Source of the DNA: a virus
DNA: 36,577 nt
Reading direction: 5' to 3' (one strand)
Virus record (IMG/VR): IMGVR_UViG_3300037189_018064
Location: 1-36,577 of that record
Every line of letters starts with the position of its first letter. The stretch's first letter is position 1. This document shows positions 25,980 through 33,319 of the stretch, piece by piece. The notes under the pieces were generated by a model. That model was not told where the DNA came from, searched no databases, and saw only the letters and a program-made list of their open reading frames with translations. The position numbers were made by a program, and so were the translations under genes.

Positions 25980-26195
25980 TCAGAGCGAGGCAAACTCCAC
26001 TGCCTCGAAGGGGTCTTCATCGGTGGGCTGAGCGATATCATCTGAGATAGCTACTGGCATAACACCAGTGTGCACTGCATTCCAGGCAATACCGGGGTCG
26101 ATGCCACGGTCAACCATGGAGCAGAAGATCGAATCGTTCAGACCCTCGTTGAAGATCTCGGCCAGTGAGTTGATTTCATTGAATGTGTTGTTCAT
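25980..26195 (-). CDS. Small protein of unknown function (71 aa)
   Basis: I choose ATG 26195; a GTG at 26213 in frame would add six residues, and neither start has a clear ribosome site. The sequence is helical at its start (NNTFNEINSLAEIFNEGLNDSIFCSMVDRG) and acidic at its end. It is isolated between the Cas4-like nuclease (convergent, 3 nt apart) and the divergent 26312 gene. I do not recognise it. Being the only leftward gene in this stretch, it may be expressed separately. Confidence 0.55.
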   Translation of the reverse strand: MNNTFNEINSLAEIFNEGLNDSIFCSMVDRGIDPGIAWNAVHTGVMPVAISDDIAQPTDEDPFEAVEFASL

Positions 26196-26270
26196 GTGGA
26201 TTACTCTACTCACTTGTTGTCGTCAATGCAAGTCTTTTTGAAAGAAATTCTGAAAAGTTTTTTTGGGGTG

Positions 26271-26279
26271 TGTTATAAT
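26271..26279 (+). promoter_or_regulatory. Extended -10 promoter for the nuclease-sigma operon
   Basis: TGTTATAAT (26271-26279) is a perfect extended -10 element; a weak -35-like TGAAAA lies 17 nt upstream at 26251-26256. The predicted transcript begins near 26286, about 26 nt before the 26312 ATG. The surrounding stretch is very A/T-rich. Confidence 0.65.
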
Positions 26280-26311
26280 ACTATATAAATACTACAAATC
26301 TTGGGAAGCAT

Positions 26312-26899
26312 ATGAATACGAGAGACGACAATGACTTATCGTTCGAAAGAAGATTCTTCTCCGGACTTGGATTAGTCAAGAACCCACGTGCTCAAAGACG
26401 TAAGCGAAAGCTGACGGTCGATCTAGAGCAGGAACCAAAAATAGTGCCCCGTAAATACAAGAGGGGCAACGCATTTCAGCACACCAAAACTGGTGCTCGC
26501 TCCGATCTAGAGGGGATCGTGGCTAGAAGCTCTTGGGAAGCTGACGTTATGCGCGTACTGCAGGCACACAAGATTAAGTTTGAGTTCGAGCCTAAAGTGT
26601 TTGAGTTCCCAATAGATGCCCGAGGTAGGAAGAGCGCTTACCTACCTGATATCTATCTTACTGATCATGATATCTACATCGAGGTAAAGGGTTACCTGGA
26701 CTCCAAGGGACGCAACAAGATGCGTAAGTTCAAGAAGAACTACCCCGATGAGTTCTCTAGGTTGTGGGTTGTTATTAGTAAGTCTAATAAGGACAACAAG
26801 TTCTTCTTCAAGAAGCTGGGGGTGCAGGGCATACTGTACTACGAACACCTCTGTACGTTATACAAGAATAAAATTGTTAACTGGGAGGGTGGAAAGTGA
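26312..26899 (+). CDS. PD-(D/E)XK endonuclease, resolvase-like
   Basis: ATG with GGGAAG 3 nt upstream. The 195-aa product has a basic N-terminal tail (RAQRRKRKL), then RSSWEADVMRVLQ (Glu), FEFEPKVFEF, YLPDIYL (Asp) and IYIEVKGYLD (E-x-K). This is the E...D...ExK core of T7 endonuclease I-like and related phage nucleases. It probably cuts branched or mismatched DNA during recombination, replication or packaging. Its gene leads an operon with the sigma-like factor (4-nt overlap). A tRNA-splicing-type or Vsr-like nuclease is an alternative with the same core motif. Confidence 0.8.
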   Translation: MNTRDDNDLSFERRFFSGLGLVKNPRAQRRKRKLTVDLEQEPKIVPRKYKRGNAFQHTKTGARSDLEGIVARSSWEADVMRVLQAHKIKFEFEPKVFEFPIDARGRKSAYLPDIYLTDHDIYIEVKGYLDSKGRNKMRKFKKNYPDEFSRLWVVISKSNKDNKFFFKKLGVQGILYYEHLCTLYKNKIVNWEGGK

Positions 26900-27771
26900 C
26901 CGAAGAGAAGAGCGTATTCTCCCCCGAGGGAGAAAAAAGAAAGCGCAAGAAGAAAGCCACTAACGTTTCAGATAAGTATTATCATCTGTCCGAAGACGAG
27001 ATGCAGGTACTTATAGGTAAGGCTAAGGCCGGTGATCCCGCTGGACAAGAAGAGCTTCTTAAAGTATTCGATAACTTCATCATGAAGTACTGTGCCCTGT
27101 TGTACAGAGGTAAGTATGACCTACATGATTATGACATCCGTAGATTCATTTCATTATTCATACCAGATAAAACCATTAGTGTAAGACTAACTCGTAATCA
27201 AATTAACAACGCTACATACAAAGCTGTTAATGAAGTTATGCGCGGCATCAACTACATGGTGCGTAGATACTGTGACGAGATTGATGTGCGCCAGACGGTA
27301 CAGGTTACTTTCCTTCAGTGCATAGCGAGGTATGAGCGTAGAGGTTCTATCCCATTCAGTGGATATATATATAGTTACTTCTTCTACCTACTAAAAAGAA
27401 ACGTGGACTTCTTCTTGATTTCCCAGGTAGGTCGTAACACATTCCCGCTACATACTGATGATAACGTATCGTCTTCTTTCCCCAACACAGAAGAGCAGAC
27501 TCCTACTAACGTACCGATGACTCCATCAGTAGAGGACATGCTGGGACCTGATCAGATAGATGAGTACTGGATCATGGGAGAGACTGCCATCTTCCCGTTC
27601 GACAGACTGACCGTGCATCAACGACAGCTCATCAAGTGGCGTTACGTAGACGGACTCAAAGCTAGTCACATAGCTGAGAGAATAACCGAACATCCGAACA
27701 CCTGTAGAGCACAGCTCCAAGCTATTAAGGATGAACTCACTTCCATCCTCAAAGAGGAGTTTGATATCTAA
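26896..27771 (+). CDS. Sigma-70-family RNA polymerase factor (phage)
   Basis: The start is GTG (GTGA overlap with the nuclease stop), with GGAGGG 6 nt upstream. After a Lys/Arg tail, the 291-aa product shows region 2-like helices (about residues 30-180: LIGKAKAGDPAGQEELLKVF, then RQTVQVTFLQCIARYERRG, FSGYIYSYFFYLLKR). A Thr/Pro/acidic linker follows, then a region 4-like helix-turn-helix (LTVHQRQLIKWRYVDGLKASHIAERI, about 235-275). An unusual insertion of about 60 residues separates the first helix group from the rest of region 2. Likely it redirects host RNA polymerase to late phage promoters such as that of the adjacent endolysin. It is a divergent member, so the call rests on helix pattern and region 4. 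Confidence 0.75.
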   Translation: MTEEKSVFSPEGEKRKRKKKATNVSDKYYHLSEDEMQVLIGKAKAGDPAGQEELLKVFDNFIMKYCALLYRGKYDLHDYDIRRFISLFIPDKTISVRLTRNQINNATYKAVNEVMRGINYMVRRYCDEIDVRQTVQVTFLQCIARYERRGSIPFSGYIYSYFFYLLKRNVDFFLISQVGRNTFPLHTDDNVSSSFPNTEEQTPTNVPMTPSVEDMLGPDQIDEYWIMGETAIFPFDRLTVHQRQLIKWRYVDGLKASHIAERITEHPNTCRAQLQAIKDELTSILKEEFDI

Positions 27772-27779
27772 CTGTCATA

Positions 27780-27821
27780 ACGATGATTATCGGCGGGGTT
27801 TATAACGCCGATAATCATCGT
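27780..27821. terminator. Perfect 16-bp hairpin between sigma-like gene and endolysin
   Basis: A flawless 16-bp inverted repeat (27780-27795 with 27806-27821) encloses a 10-nt loop. No T-run follows on either strand, so it may be an RNA processing or mRNA-stabilising structure, an operator, or a terminator needing other factors. Confidence 0.6.
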
Positions 27822-27856
27822 ACTATAACACTGTAGCCTATTTAAGGAGGCAGTGT

Positions 27857-28738
27857 ATGGCATGGCCTGTATATCAGAGAGTACTACCATCTAATCTGAA
27901 TAATGTATCCAATGGTAACCTTGCTTCGGACCTATTGGTTTCGGTTAAGTTCCCCGGTCGTACTGGCGCGCGCTTGCACTTCCAAGCTGCCCGCTGCTGG
28001 TACGCTATGGCAGACGCTTGCCAGAAGTATACCGGAACTACCCTCACCGTTGTTAGTTCTGCAGATGCGTATAGATCATACGCTAATCAGCTAAGCACTT
28101 TCCTCGCAAGGTACGAGCCAGTATCTTTCGCCACCTATGCTATCACTGGTAAGTCTCGTCGCAGAAGTTTTTCATATGGCGGTAATAAGTACTGGAGACT
28201 AAGAGCTGGCATGTCTCCGTCAGCTACTCCTGGTATGTCTAACCACGGCTTGGGTATCGCTATCGACGTGGGTGTTCTATCTGGAGATGGTAGAGTTGTC
28301 AGTGTTTGGGGCTCTAACGCTTGGGATTGGTTCCTTGCGAACGCTGTAAGCTATGGCTTCAGCTGGGAAGATCAGATCGAGCCTTGGCATGTGAGAATGT
28401 TCACGGGCGATAAGACACCAGCTGCGGTGCTAGCCTTTGAGAACGGTGCCGGAACTGCCCCTCCCGTTTGGCCTCCGTTTGCCCCAGAGCAAGGTCAATG
28501 GGGACTGTGGCCACTAGCCGAGAAGCCACGCATTGGTACTGGCGCACAAGGTGAGGCGGTAAGGTATTTACAGGGTGTTATCCTATGGAAAGCCGGTGGT
28601 AATATTACTGTAGATGGTGACTATGGCGCTCAAACAGCACAGCGTGTGCGAGACCTACAGTCTTGGTTCGGAGCTTACGTAGATGGATGGGCGGGTCCTG
28701 AGACCTGGCATCTTATCGATACGCTAGCTGTACAATAA
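27857..28738 (+). CDS. Endolysin: M15 peptidase plus peptidoglycan-binding domain
   Basis: ATG with AAGGAGG about 6 nt upstream. In the 293-aa product the M15 (VanY/L-Ala-D-Glu peptidase-type) zinc core is SNHGLGIAIDV (His130, Asp137) and EPWHVR (His178), with Glu175 as the likely base. A linker rich in Pro leads to a C-terminal peptidoglycan-binding domain of the PG_binding_1 type (GEAVRYLQGVIL...VDGDYGAQTAQRVRDLQSWFG). It cleaves peptide bonds in the cell wall at the end of infection. There is no signal peptide, so it needs a holin; two membrane proteins at 30038 and 30490 are candidates. A strong terminator follows directly. Confidence 0.92.
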   Translation: MAWPVYQRVLPSNLNNVSNGNLASDLLVSVKFPGRTGARLHFQAARCWYAMADACQKYTGTTLTVVSSADAYRSYANQLSTFLARYEPVSFATYAITGKSRRRSFSYGGNKYWRLRAGMSPSATPGMSNHGLGIAIDVGVLSGDGRVVSVWGSNAWDWFLANAVSYGFSWEDQIEPWHVRMFTGDKTPAAVLAFENGAGTAPPVWPPFAPEQGQWGLWPLAEKPRIGTGAQGEAVRYLQGVILWKAGGNITVDGDYGAQTAQRVRDLQSWFGAYVDGWAGPETWHLIDTLAVQ

Positions 28739-28763
28739 AATCTCCATTCGTGCAGGGATGGAA

Positions 28764-28791
28764 AAGGGCCGGGGAGTGATCCCCGGCCCTT
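28764..28791. terminator. Bidirectional terminator between convergent genes
   Basis: A perfect 12-bp GC-rich stem (28764-28775 with 28780-28791) has a GTGA loop. It lies between the endolysin (+) and the leftward 28805 gene, and T-rich bases flank it weakly on both sides. Confidence 0.82.
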
Positions 28792-28804
28792 CCTTATTGT
28801 ATGG

Positions 28805-29113
28805 TCAGCTTCTGGTTGTATCTTTAATGATCTTGTATCTCTCGTATGTTTCTTCTGAAGCTATTCTAAACACCTCATCAATCGTCTCCCTGATGAGTTC
28901 GATGGTCTCATCAGGATCATCGCTCAGAGTAACCGGCATAGCAACCGCGGCATACACGTCGATGTTCTCGTAGTTACCCGTATTGATCTTGCGCTGTACA
29001 CCACAGATTACAACTGGTTGAGTTGTAACTGAGAGTGAAGCAACTACTGGGGTAAGCTTTGTCTCTAGATCTTCCATTGTCTTGTCCACTGCTCCACTTG
29101 ATAACTTTGCCAT
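28805..29113 (-). CDS. Conserved-looking phage protein of unknown function (102 aa)
   Basis: The ATG overlaps the stop of the kinase by one base (TAATG). The protein has a short helical start, a central beta segment (TQPVVICGVQRKINTGNYENIDVYAAVAMPV) and an acidic C-terminal helix (DPDETIELIRETIDEVFRIASEETYERYK). The INTGNYENIDVYA block resembles one I have seen in other phage and plasmid proteins of unknown function. It is translationally coupled to the dNMP kinase. No catalytic residues are evident. Confidence 0.72.
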   Translation of the reverse strand: MAKLSSGAVDKTMEDLETKLTPVVASLSVTTQPVVICGVQRKINTGNYENIDVYAAVAMPVTLSDDPDETIELIRETIDEVFRIASEETYERYKIIKDTTRS

Positions 29114-29898
29114 TAAACACTAACCTCCTGGGTTACTCCGATTGCTTTCTTGATAAAGGATATTGTAGCTTCTATTTGATCCAACTCATTCATGTCAGTG
29201 GTATCTAATTGAAAGTCAACCAATGAAAGGAACTCAGGAGATCTACCTACAGCTTCAGACTCATGGTTGTTCTGCTCAGCTGTCATAAGTTTTTTGTCCC
29301 TCTTGTATAGCCTATCTTGTAGTTCGCTTGGATCCGCATCATATCTGATAAGGAATCCATTTGGATGAGACTTTATCTTCTGTGCCTCGTTCATGAATCT
29401 TACATCAGAAATCAACATGATGAAAGGCTTTTCTTTAGAATCATCGCCACTGAATGCCTGACAGTCGCGGAAACGCAAATAGCTTTTAGCATGGGCGTAG
29501 TCTACAAAGCAGTTGACATTCTTTTCACGCAACATAACCCCAAGATTCTGTAGGAATGTTCTTGGCTTTCCATCAGGATCTAGCGGCATAGCATAGATAT
29601 CATATACAAGTTCTACCATATCATCATAGGGAATAGTAGAACGACAGATGTCCCTGACCAGATCATGAATCAAATGAAGCTGTCTATCTTGGGAATTCTC
29701 TCCAATGGTTTTTGTTTTGATAGAAACGAATTCATACAAAGGCATCGCATGATAAATGTGATCCCAGTTTACGTCCTTAGAGTCCGACCAAGTTCCCATT
29801 TGTTCGATTATACCAACGGCTGTAGAGGTTTTCCCCGATCCAGCAGGCCCAGAAAGACCGACTATGATGGGGTGCTCTGAGTCATAGTGACCATACAT
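29113..29898 (-). CDS. Deoxynucleoside monophosphate kinase-like P-loop protein
   Basis: I choose ATG 29898 (MYGHYDSEHPIIVG), with AAGGG about 10 nt upstream. A TTG at 29976 is open in frame, but that stretch contains the promoter itself. The 261-aa product has a Walker A (GLSGPAGSGKTS, near residue 12), LISDVRFMNEAQ as the likely Walker B/NMP-binding region, and a lid-like basic segment (RLYKRDKKL). The pattern fits phage dNMP kinases of the T4 gene 1 type, which raise dNMPs to dNDPs for genome synthesis. Another P-loop nucleotide kinase is possible. Confidence 0.75.
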   Translation of the reverse strand: MYGHYDSEHPIIVGLSGPAGSGKTSTAVGIIEQMGTWSDSKDVNWDHIYHAMPLYEFVSIKTKTIGENSQDRQLHLIHDLVRDICRSTIPYDDMVELVYDIYAMPLDPDGKPRTFLQNLGVMLREKNVNCFVDYAHAKSYLRFRDCQAFSGDDSKEKPFIMLISDVRFMNEAQKIKSHPNGFLIRYDADPSELQDRLYKRDKKLMTAEQNNHESEAVGRSPEFLSLVDFQLDTTDMNELDQIEATISFIKKAIGVTQEVSV

Positions 29899-29947
29899 GA
29901 CTTTATACCCTTTCTGAATTACTATAGAAAACGAATCTATGAACGTT

Positions 29948-29976
29948 ATTGTACCACAGATTTTATGCACCTTCAA
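29948..29976 (-). promoter_or_regulatory. Promoter of the leftward kinase operon
   Basis: On the minus strand TTGAAG (29976-29971) and TACAAT (29953-29948) are exactly 17 nt apart. The predicted transcript starts near 29941, about 43 nt before ATG 29898. This argues against the longer N-terminus that begins within the -35 element. Confidence 0.65.
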
Positions 29977-30037
29977 GGCTGGTAGGTAGTTTAGCCCTAA
30001 CGTGTTGGAAATCAGCTACTAGAATGAAGGAATCGTG

Positions 30038-30463
30038 ATGGTGTTTTATGCCGCTGCAATGGTCCTAGCCGCCACGGAAGGGGCCTCAACAACGACAGAG
30101 ATGATTAAACTTCTTGCGCCAGGTATTGTGGCCGCCCTGACGAGCTTTGGTATCGTGTACCTTAACCGTAAATTCTCCAAGACAGATAAGACAGAAGACT
30201 CCAGATCCGCCACGTACAAGACGGACTTGGATCAGGTCATCAAGCAGAGAGAGTTTATCATAAAAGAAAACGAAGAGCTATGGAATGCGTTGAAGCTAGA
30301 GCTAGAAATGTGCAGGATGGAAAGAGAAAAGCTAGATAATACTGTGGATCACTTAAAGAAAAGATTAGTTAAAGTGGAAAGTGAACTAACAGCTTGGGAA
30401 CTAGGACTGAAAGTTCCAATCGGATTCAAGCTGGTCAAGCTTACAGATGAAGAAAAGTTTTAA
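30038..30463 (+). CDS. Membrane-anchored coiled-coil protein, holin/spanin-like candidate (141 aa)
   Basis: The ATG at 30038 lies 6 nt after GAAGGA; a GTG at 30035 is too close to it. One hydrophobic segment (LLAPGIVAALTSFGIVYL, about residues 24-42), preceded by a short hydrophobic N-terminus, is followed by a long charged coiled coil (about 60-125). The layout and its position downstream of the endolysin fit a lysis accessory protein such as a holin with one or two membrane segments, but no specific family is recognised. The next membrane protein follows after 26 nt. Confidence 0.7.
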   Translation: MVFYAAAMVLAATEGASTTTEMIKLLAPGIVAALTSFGIVYLNRKFSKTDKTEDSRSATYKTDLDQVIKQREFIIKENEELWNALKLELEMCRMEREKLDNTVDHLKKRLVKVESELTAWELGLKVPIGFKLVKLTDEEKF

Positions 30464-30489
30464 AGCGCCAATCTAGAGGGGAATTTAAA

Positions 30490-30915
30490 ATGGGGATGCC
30501 CAGTGCAAAAATCACCTATAGAGTAGAGGTGCATCAACGTTATGCTAAGATAGGTATATTACTTTTTCACTTCCTATTAATGATTATAGGTGTACTTACG
30601 TTAATAGGAGATGAGACTGAAGCACCGGTAAGAGTATCAATAGGGGCGCTTTTGATATTCGCATCGGGGTTTAGCATGATAGTTACCCTTGGTAAAAGCA
30701 AGCGTATTAGAGCCGCGGGAATGATAAGTTCTACCGCTATCTTATTCAAACCGTTTTCGCTTTTAACTGAATTGATGTACGGGAATGCCTTGGATTGGTA
30801 TCCCACTACGATAACATTCTTGAGTTGGGTAGCACTTTGGTTCGCATTCTTTGCTCACTGGATCTATGTAGCAGAACCTTATGTAGAATATATACATAGT
30901 TTAGAAAAAAAGTAA
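30490..30915 (+). CDS. Four-segment membrane protein, holin candidate (141 aa)
   Basis: ATG with GAGGGG 9 nt upstream. Hydrophobic segments are at about residues 21-39, 48-66, 73-92 and 105-126, with short loops and a basic patch (GKSKRIR) after the second. The C-terminus is short and charged. Four-helix architecture and nearness to the lysis genes make it a holin or antiholin candidate; it could equally be an unrelated host-membrane modifier. No family recognised. Confidence 0.7.
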   Translation: MGMPSAKITYRVEVHQRYAKIGILLFHFLLMIIGVLTLIGDETEAPVRVSIGALLIFASGFSMIVTLGKSKRIRAAGMISSTAILFKPFSLLTELMYGNALDWYPTTITFLSWVALWFAFFAHWIYVAEPYVEYIHSLEKK

Positions 30916-30970
30916 TAATATTTTCAGTACTATATGATATAGGATTGTCCATATTACGGAGGAACAAATA

Positions 30971-31390
30971 ATGTCAAACGAGGAAGTAGAAGGCATCATC
31001 GAAGAAGCCATCGCCAAGATCGAAGAAATGGTCGAGGACGTTAAAGAAGAGATCGCTACCGTGGTTGAAGAGGCTAAGGCCGAGATCACAGAGGTAGTCG
31101 AGGAAGCACCCGCAGAAGAAGTCCCCGCAGAAGAAGTACCTGCTGAGGAAGTTCCAGTAGAGGAGGTGCCAGTTGAGGAAGCGCCAGCTGAAGAAGCACC
31201 AGTGGAGGAAACTCCTGTCGAAGAAGTACCTGCTGAAGAGCCAGCCGCCGAAGGGCCAACAGAAGAAGAAGTAGCCCTATGGATTGCTGCTGTTACAGAG
31301 ATCATGGAGCGTGATGGTGTATCGGAAGACGAAGCCAACACAAACTTAATCAACCTCTTGAAGAACCTTGAGGCTGAGGGTCAGCTCTGA
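30971..31390 (+). CDS. Highly acidic EEVPA-repeat protein (139 aa)
   Basis: ATG with GGAGG about 8 nt upstream. Residues 1-45 are an acidic amphipathic helix. Residues about 46-95 are roughly ten pentapeptides of the form EE-(V/A)-P-(A/V). The last 40 residues are a compact helical domain (ALWIAAVTEIMERDGVSEDEANTNLINLLKNLE). The net charge is strongly negative, more than 40 Glu/Asp. Such a protein could mimic DNA, act as a chaperone or scaffold, or be a stiff spacer; none can be chosen from sequence. A strong terminator follows directly, so it is the last rightward gene here. Confidence 0.75.
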   Translation: MSNEEVEGIIEEAIAKIEEMVEDVKEEIATVVEEAKAEITEVVEEAPAEEVPAEEVPAEEVPVEEVPVEEAPAEEAPVEETPVEEVPAEEPAAEGPTEEEVALWIAAVTEIMERDGVSEDEANTNLINLLKNLEAEGQL

Positions 31391-31418
31391 TTCTAATAGA
31401 TAGAATACCGTAAGGAGG

Positions 31419-31443
31419 GGGCCACTTCGGTGGCCCTTTTCTT
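31419..31443 (+). terminator. UUCG terminator closing the rightward genes
   Basis: A 7-bp stem (31419-31425 with 31430-31436) has a TTCG tetraloop and is followed by TTTTCTT. It stops transcription before the leftward block that ends at 31446. Confidence 0.9.
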
Positions 31444-31445
31444 AT

Positions 31446-31823
31446 TTACAGACCTTGTACTCGGGCAATACAAGCGCGGGCATAATCCATGTACTTCAAG
31501 TAATACTTACCAGTGAAGGCCATCCATAGGTTGAATCTAGTTCCTCCCTTAGAAAAAACAAACATTCTTTCTACAGATTTTCTAGGATCTAGAGCGGAAC
31601 TCACTGGGAAATCAGGATGCCAGTACGTATTAAATTGACATAGACCGATATCCATACTGAGGTAGGCCTTAGAGGTCGGTATGTCATTAATATTAATAGC
31701 ATACACATTACCTCGTGATTCAACCCAGATGATGGCTACGGCTGTTGCAGCGGCATCTCCGGTGAATCCAGCATCGAGTACCAGTTTGGATATCTGGTCC
31801 ATGTCAAGGAACTTAGTTTTCAT
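31446..31823 (-). CDS. Transglycosylase/lysozyme-like protein (125 aa)
   Basis: ATG with GAAGGG 7 nt upstream. The 125-aa product has a lysozyme-like SLT signature: AIIWVESRGNVYAIN (catalytic Glu near residue 35), then MDIGLCQFNTYW (the GLxQxN-type motif), DPRKSVERMF and FNLWMAF. It would cleave the glycan strand of peptidoglycan, complementing the M15 endolysin. It has no signal peptide or binding domain. It lies last in the leftward operon rather than next to the endolysin, so it could serve a different stage. Confidence 0.8.
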   Translation of the reverse strand: MKTKFLDMDQISKLVLDAGFTGDAAATAVAIIWVESRGNVYAININDIPTSKAYLSMDIGLCQFNTYWHPDFPVSSALDPRKSVERMFVFSKGGTRFNLWMAFTGKYYLKYMDYARACIARVQGL

Positions 31824-31870
31824 TTGGCGACCCTTCAGTAATGATACATCAGAGTCTATAGTAACATTAC

Positions 31871-32452
31871 TTAATCGTGTGGGCAGTCCTCAATGATAAA
31901 GGTACCATCTGATTTTACCAACACTGAAACATGATCACCAAATGCTCGCTCTAAAAGAGTTTCGTTCTGGGAAAGGAAGGTTTGAACTTCATCACGAACT
32001 TGAGCCATTTGGTTAGCAGTAACTTCATTATAGCCCTGCTGTACCGCTCGCTCGTGAAGTTCCCTGTAATAGTTTTCCAACTGAACAATCTCGGTCACAC
32101 TATACTTTCTCCAGCCAGCATCTTCAGGAGCGACAAAGGGCTTGAAAGCTTCTTTTAATTCCCAACCCATGGACCAGTTTGGATCATCGTCAGGATAGGA
32201 GTCAAACATTTCATCGCCCTTGGAGTAGTACAAGTTGTAGACACTGAATTCGCAGGGCTCTCCATCATTGAAGTATGGAGTGTACTGACTCCAGTAAACT
32301 TGCTTCACGCCAAGATCAAACAAAGGCTGAAGCGCAGACAGAACAATGGGCTGCCCTTGTTCTTGGGCAAGTTTGTTGATAGCCTGTTGAGCTTCAGCAA
32401 GCTTAGCATTAAACTCTTGCAGTTGTTGAAGTGCTGTATCCATATTAGTCAT
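31871..32452 (-). CDS. Conserved phage protein with N-terminal coiled coil (193 aa)
   Basis: ATG 32452 overlaps the stop of the preceding gene by 8 nt, with AGGA shortly upstream; a second in-frame ATG lies three codons on. Residues 1-35 are a coiled coil (LQQLQEFNAKLAEAQQAINKLAQEQ). The block VKQVYWSQYTPYFNDGEPCEFSVY resembles one in several large tailed phages whose function is unknown. The rest is mixed, with an acidic C-terminus. No enzymatic motif is seen. Confidence 0.75.
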   Translation of the reverse strand: MTNMDTALQQLQEFNAKLAEAQQAINKLAQEQGQPIVLSALQPLFDLGVKQVYWSQYTPYFNDGEPCEFSVYNLYYSKGDEMFDSYPDDDPNWSMGWELKEAFKPFVAPEDAGWRKYSVTEIVQLENYYRELHERAVQQGYNEVTANQMAQVRDEVQTFLSQNETLLERAFGDHVSVLVKSDGTFIIEDCPHD

Positions 32453-32801
32453 CCAATCCTGGAACTACTTTGCGGCCTTTGCGATAAGCGAACTGAACCA
32501 TCTGATCTTCTGGTATCAGATCTAAGAAATCAGAAACAGTAGGAATCCTACCAAGATCTTCAATGATGTGCTCTTCCACTATCTGACGCACATCAAAAGT
32601 CTTACCTTCAGAGTTGACAAGATAAGCACCGAACACCTGGACAGCAATGTAAGGACCCATAGAGTTATGAAGGATAGCTCTGTGTCTAACATCTGGGTGT
32701 GCTGCCTTGGTCATGTCCATGAACTCATGGATAGGGGTGTAGTCAAGATACACACCACCATACCTGCGAACAGATAGGTGAGCGTGGTCAAGAGGTTTCA
32801 T
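32445..32801 (-). CDS. DUF6915-like protein (118 aa)
   Basis: I choose ATG 32801: AAAGGAG lies 8 nt upstream, and the N-terminus then matches the conserved opening MKPLDHAHLSVRRYGG. A longer frame up to 32882 lies inside the HNH gene. The sequence (YTPIHEFMDMTKAAHPDVRHRAILHNSMGPYIAVQVFG) resembles the family of unknown function I recall as DUF6915, rich in conserved His and Asp. Its biochemical role is unknown. It overlaps the HNH stop by 14 nt. Confidence 0.75.
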   Translation of the reverse strand: MKPLDHAHLSVRRYGGVYLDYTPIHEFMDMTKAAHPDVRHRAILHNSMGPYIAVQVFGAYLVNSEGKTFDVRQIVEEHIIEDLGRIPTVSDFLDLIPEDQMVQFAYRKGRKVVPGLDD

Positions 32802-33318
32802 CTTGGTTCTCCTTTGGAAGAACTGAGCATCTGCAGTAGTGAAAGATTCTTCCCTTTTTCTTGATGGTTCCATCGCCAGCACAGTAAGCGCAATTGGGAT
32901 CAGGATCTACCACCCGAGAACTAAGAGAATCTCTGCGAGCAACGTTTCTATACTGAGTCTCTCTTGCCCTATAGGAGAAGTAGTCTCTGTAATAGGTCAC
33001 CTTACCAAGATCATAAAGAACTTTATTGATCAAGGCCTTGCGTTGAGCAGAGTCATCAATGACACTGAGGAATTCTTCCTTGGTCAAAGGACCCTTCTGT
33101 TGGTCACACCGCCGACAAGAAATAGCAATGTTGTCTTCTACGTTGGGACCACCACGTGACATGGGAATCCTGTGGTCGCCTACTACACGATCATTAGCAG
33201 TTATATCAAGCTCTTGATAGACTTGCTTACCACAGTACTCACACCAAGCCACACCATGTTCATCATACTGTGCTTGAATCACTTTATTAGTTATGCCGTT
33301 ACTGCGTCTACCGCTCAT
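32788..33318 (-). CDS. HNH endonuclease with extra C-terminal Cys motif
   Basis: ATG 33318 is 1 nt after the metallophosphoesterase stop. The 176-aa product shows a zinc-supported HNH core: WCEYCGK, then VGDHRIPMSRGGPNVEDNIAISCRRCDQQKG (about residues 25-75). A helical middle follows. Residues about 140-165 carry another Cys set (NCAYCAGDG, then FHYCRC) that may bind zinc. It may be a free-standing homing-type nuclease or a phage HNH used in packaging. It is fully embedded in an operon with overlapping neighbours, which argues for a resident gene rather than a recent intruder. Confidence 0.87.
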   Translation of the reverse strand: MSGRRSNGITNKVIQAQYDEHGVAWCEYCGKQVYQELDITANDRVVGDHRIPMSRGGPNVEDNIAISCRRCDQQKGPLTKEEFLSVIDDSAQRKALINKVLYDLGKVTYYRDYFSYRARETQYRNVARRDSLSSRVVDPDPNCAYCAGDGTIKKKGRIFHYCRCSVLPKENQDETS

Positions 33319-33319
33319 G

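Noticed and set aside
29899-29976. N-terminal extension of the dNMP kinase from TTG 29976
   Set aside because: The TTG is itself part of a good -35 element with a matching -10 17 nt on, and there is no ribosome site before it; ATG 29898 has one.
30901-31353. 150-aa Ser/Thr/Ala-rich frame on the minus strand
   Set aside because: It is the reverse reading of the EEVPA repeat gene, so its low-complexity composition is a by-product.
32802-32882. N-terminal extension of the DUF6915-like protein
   Set aside because: It overlaps the HNH C-terminus, and a strong AAAGGAG marks ATG 32801, where the family's conserved start also begins.
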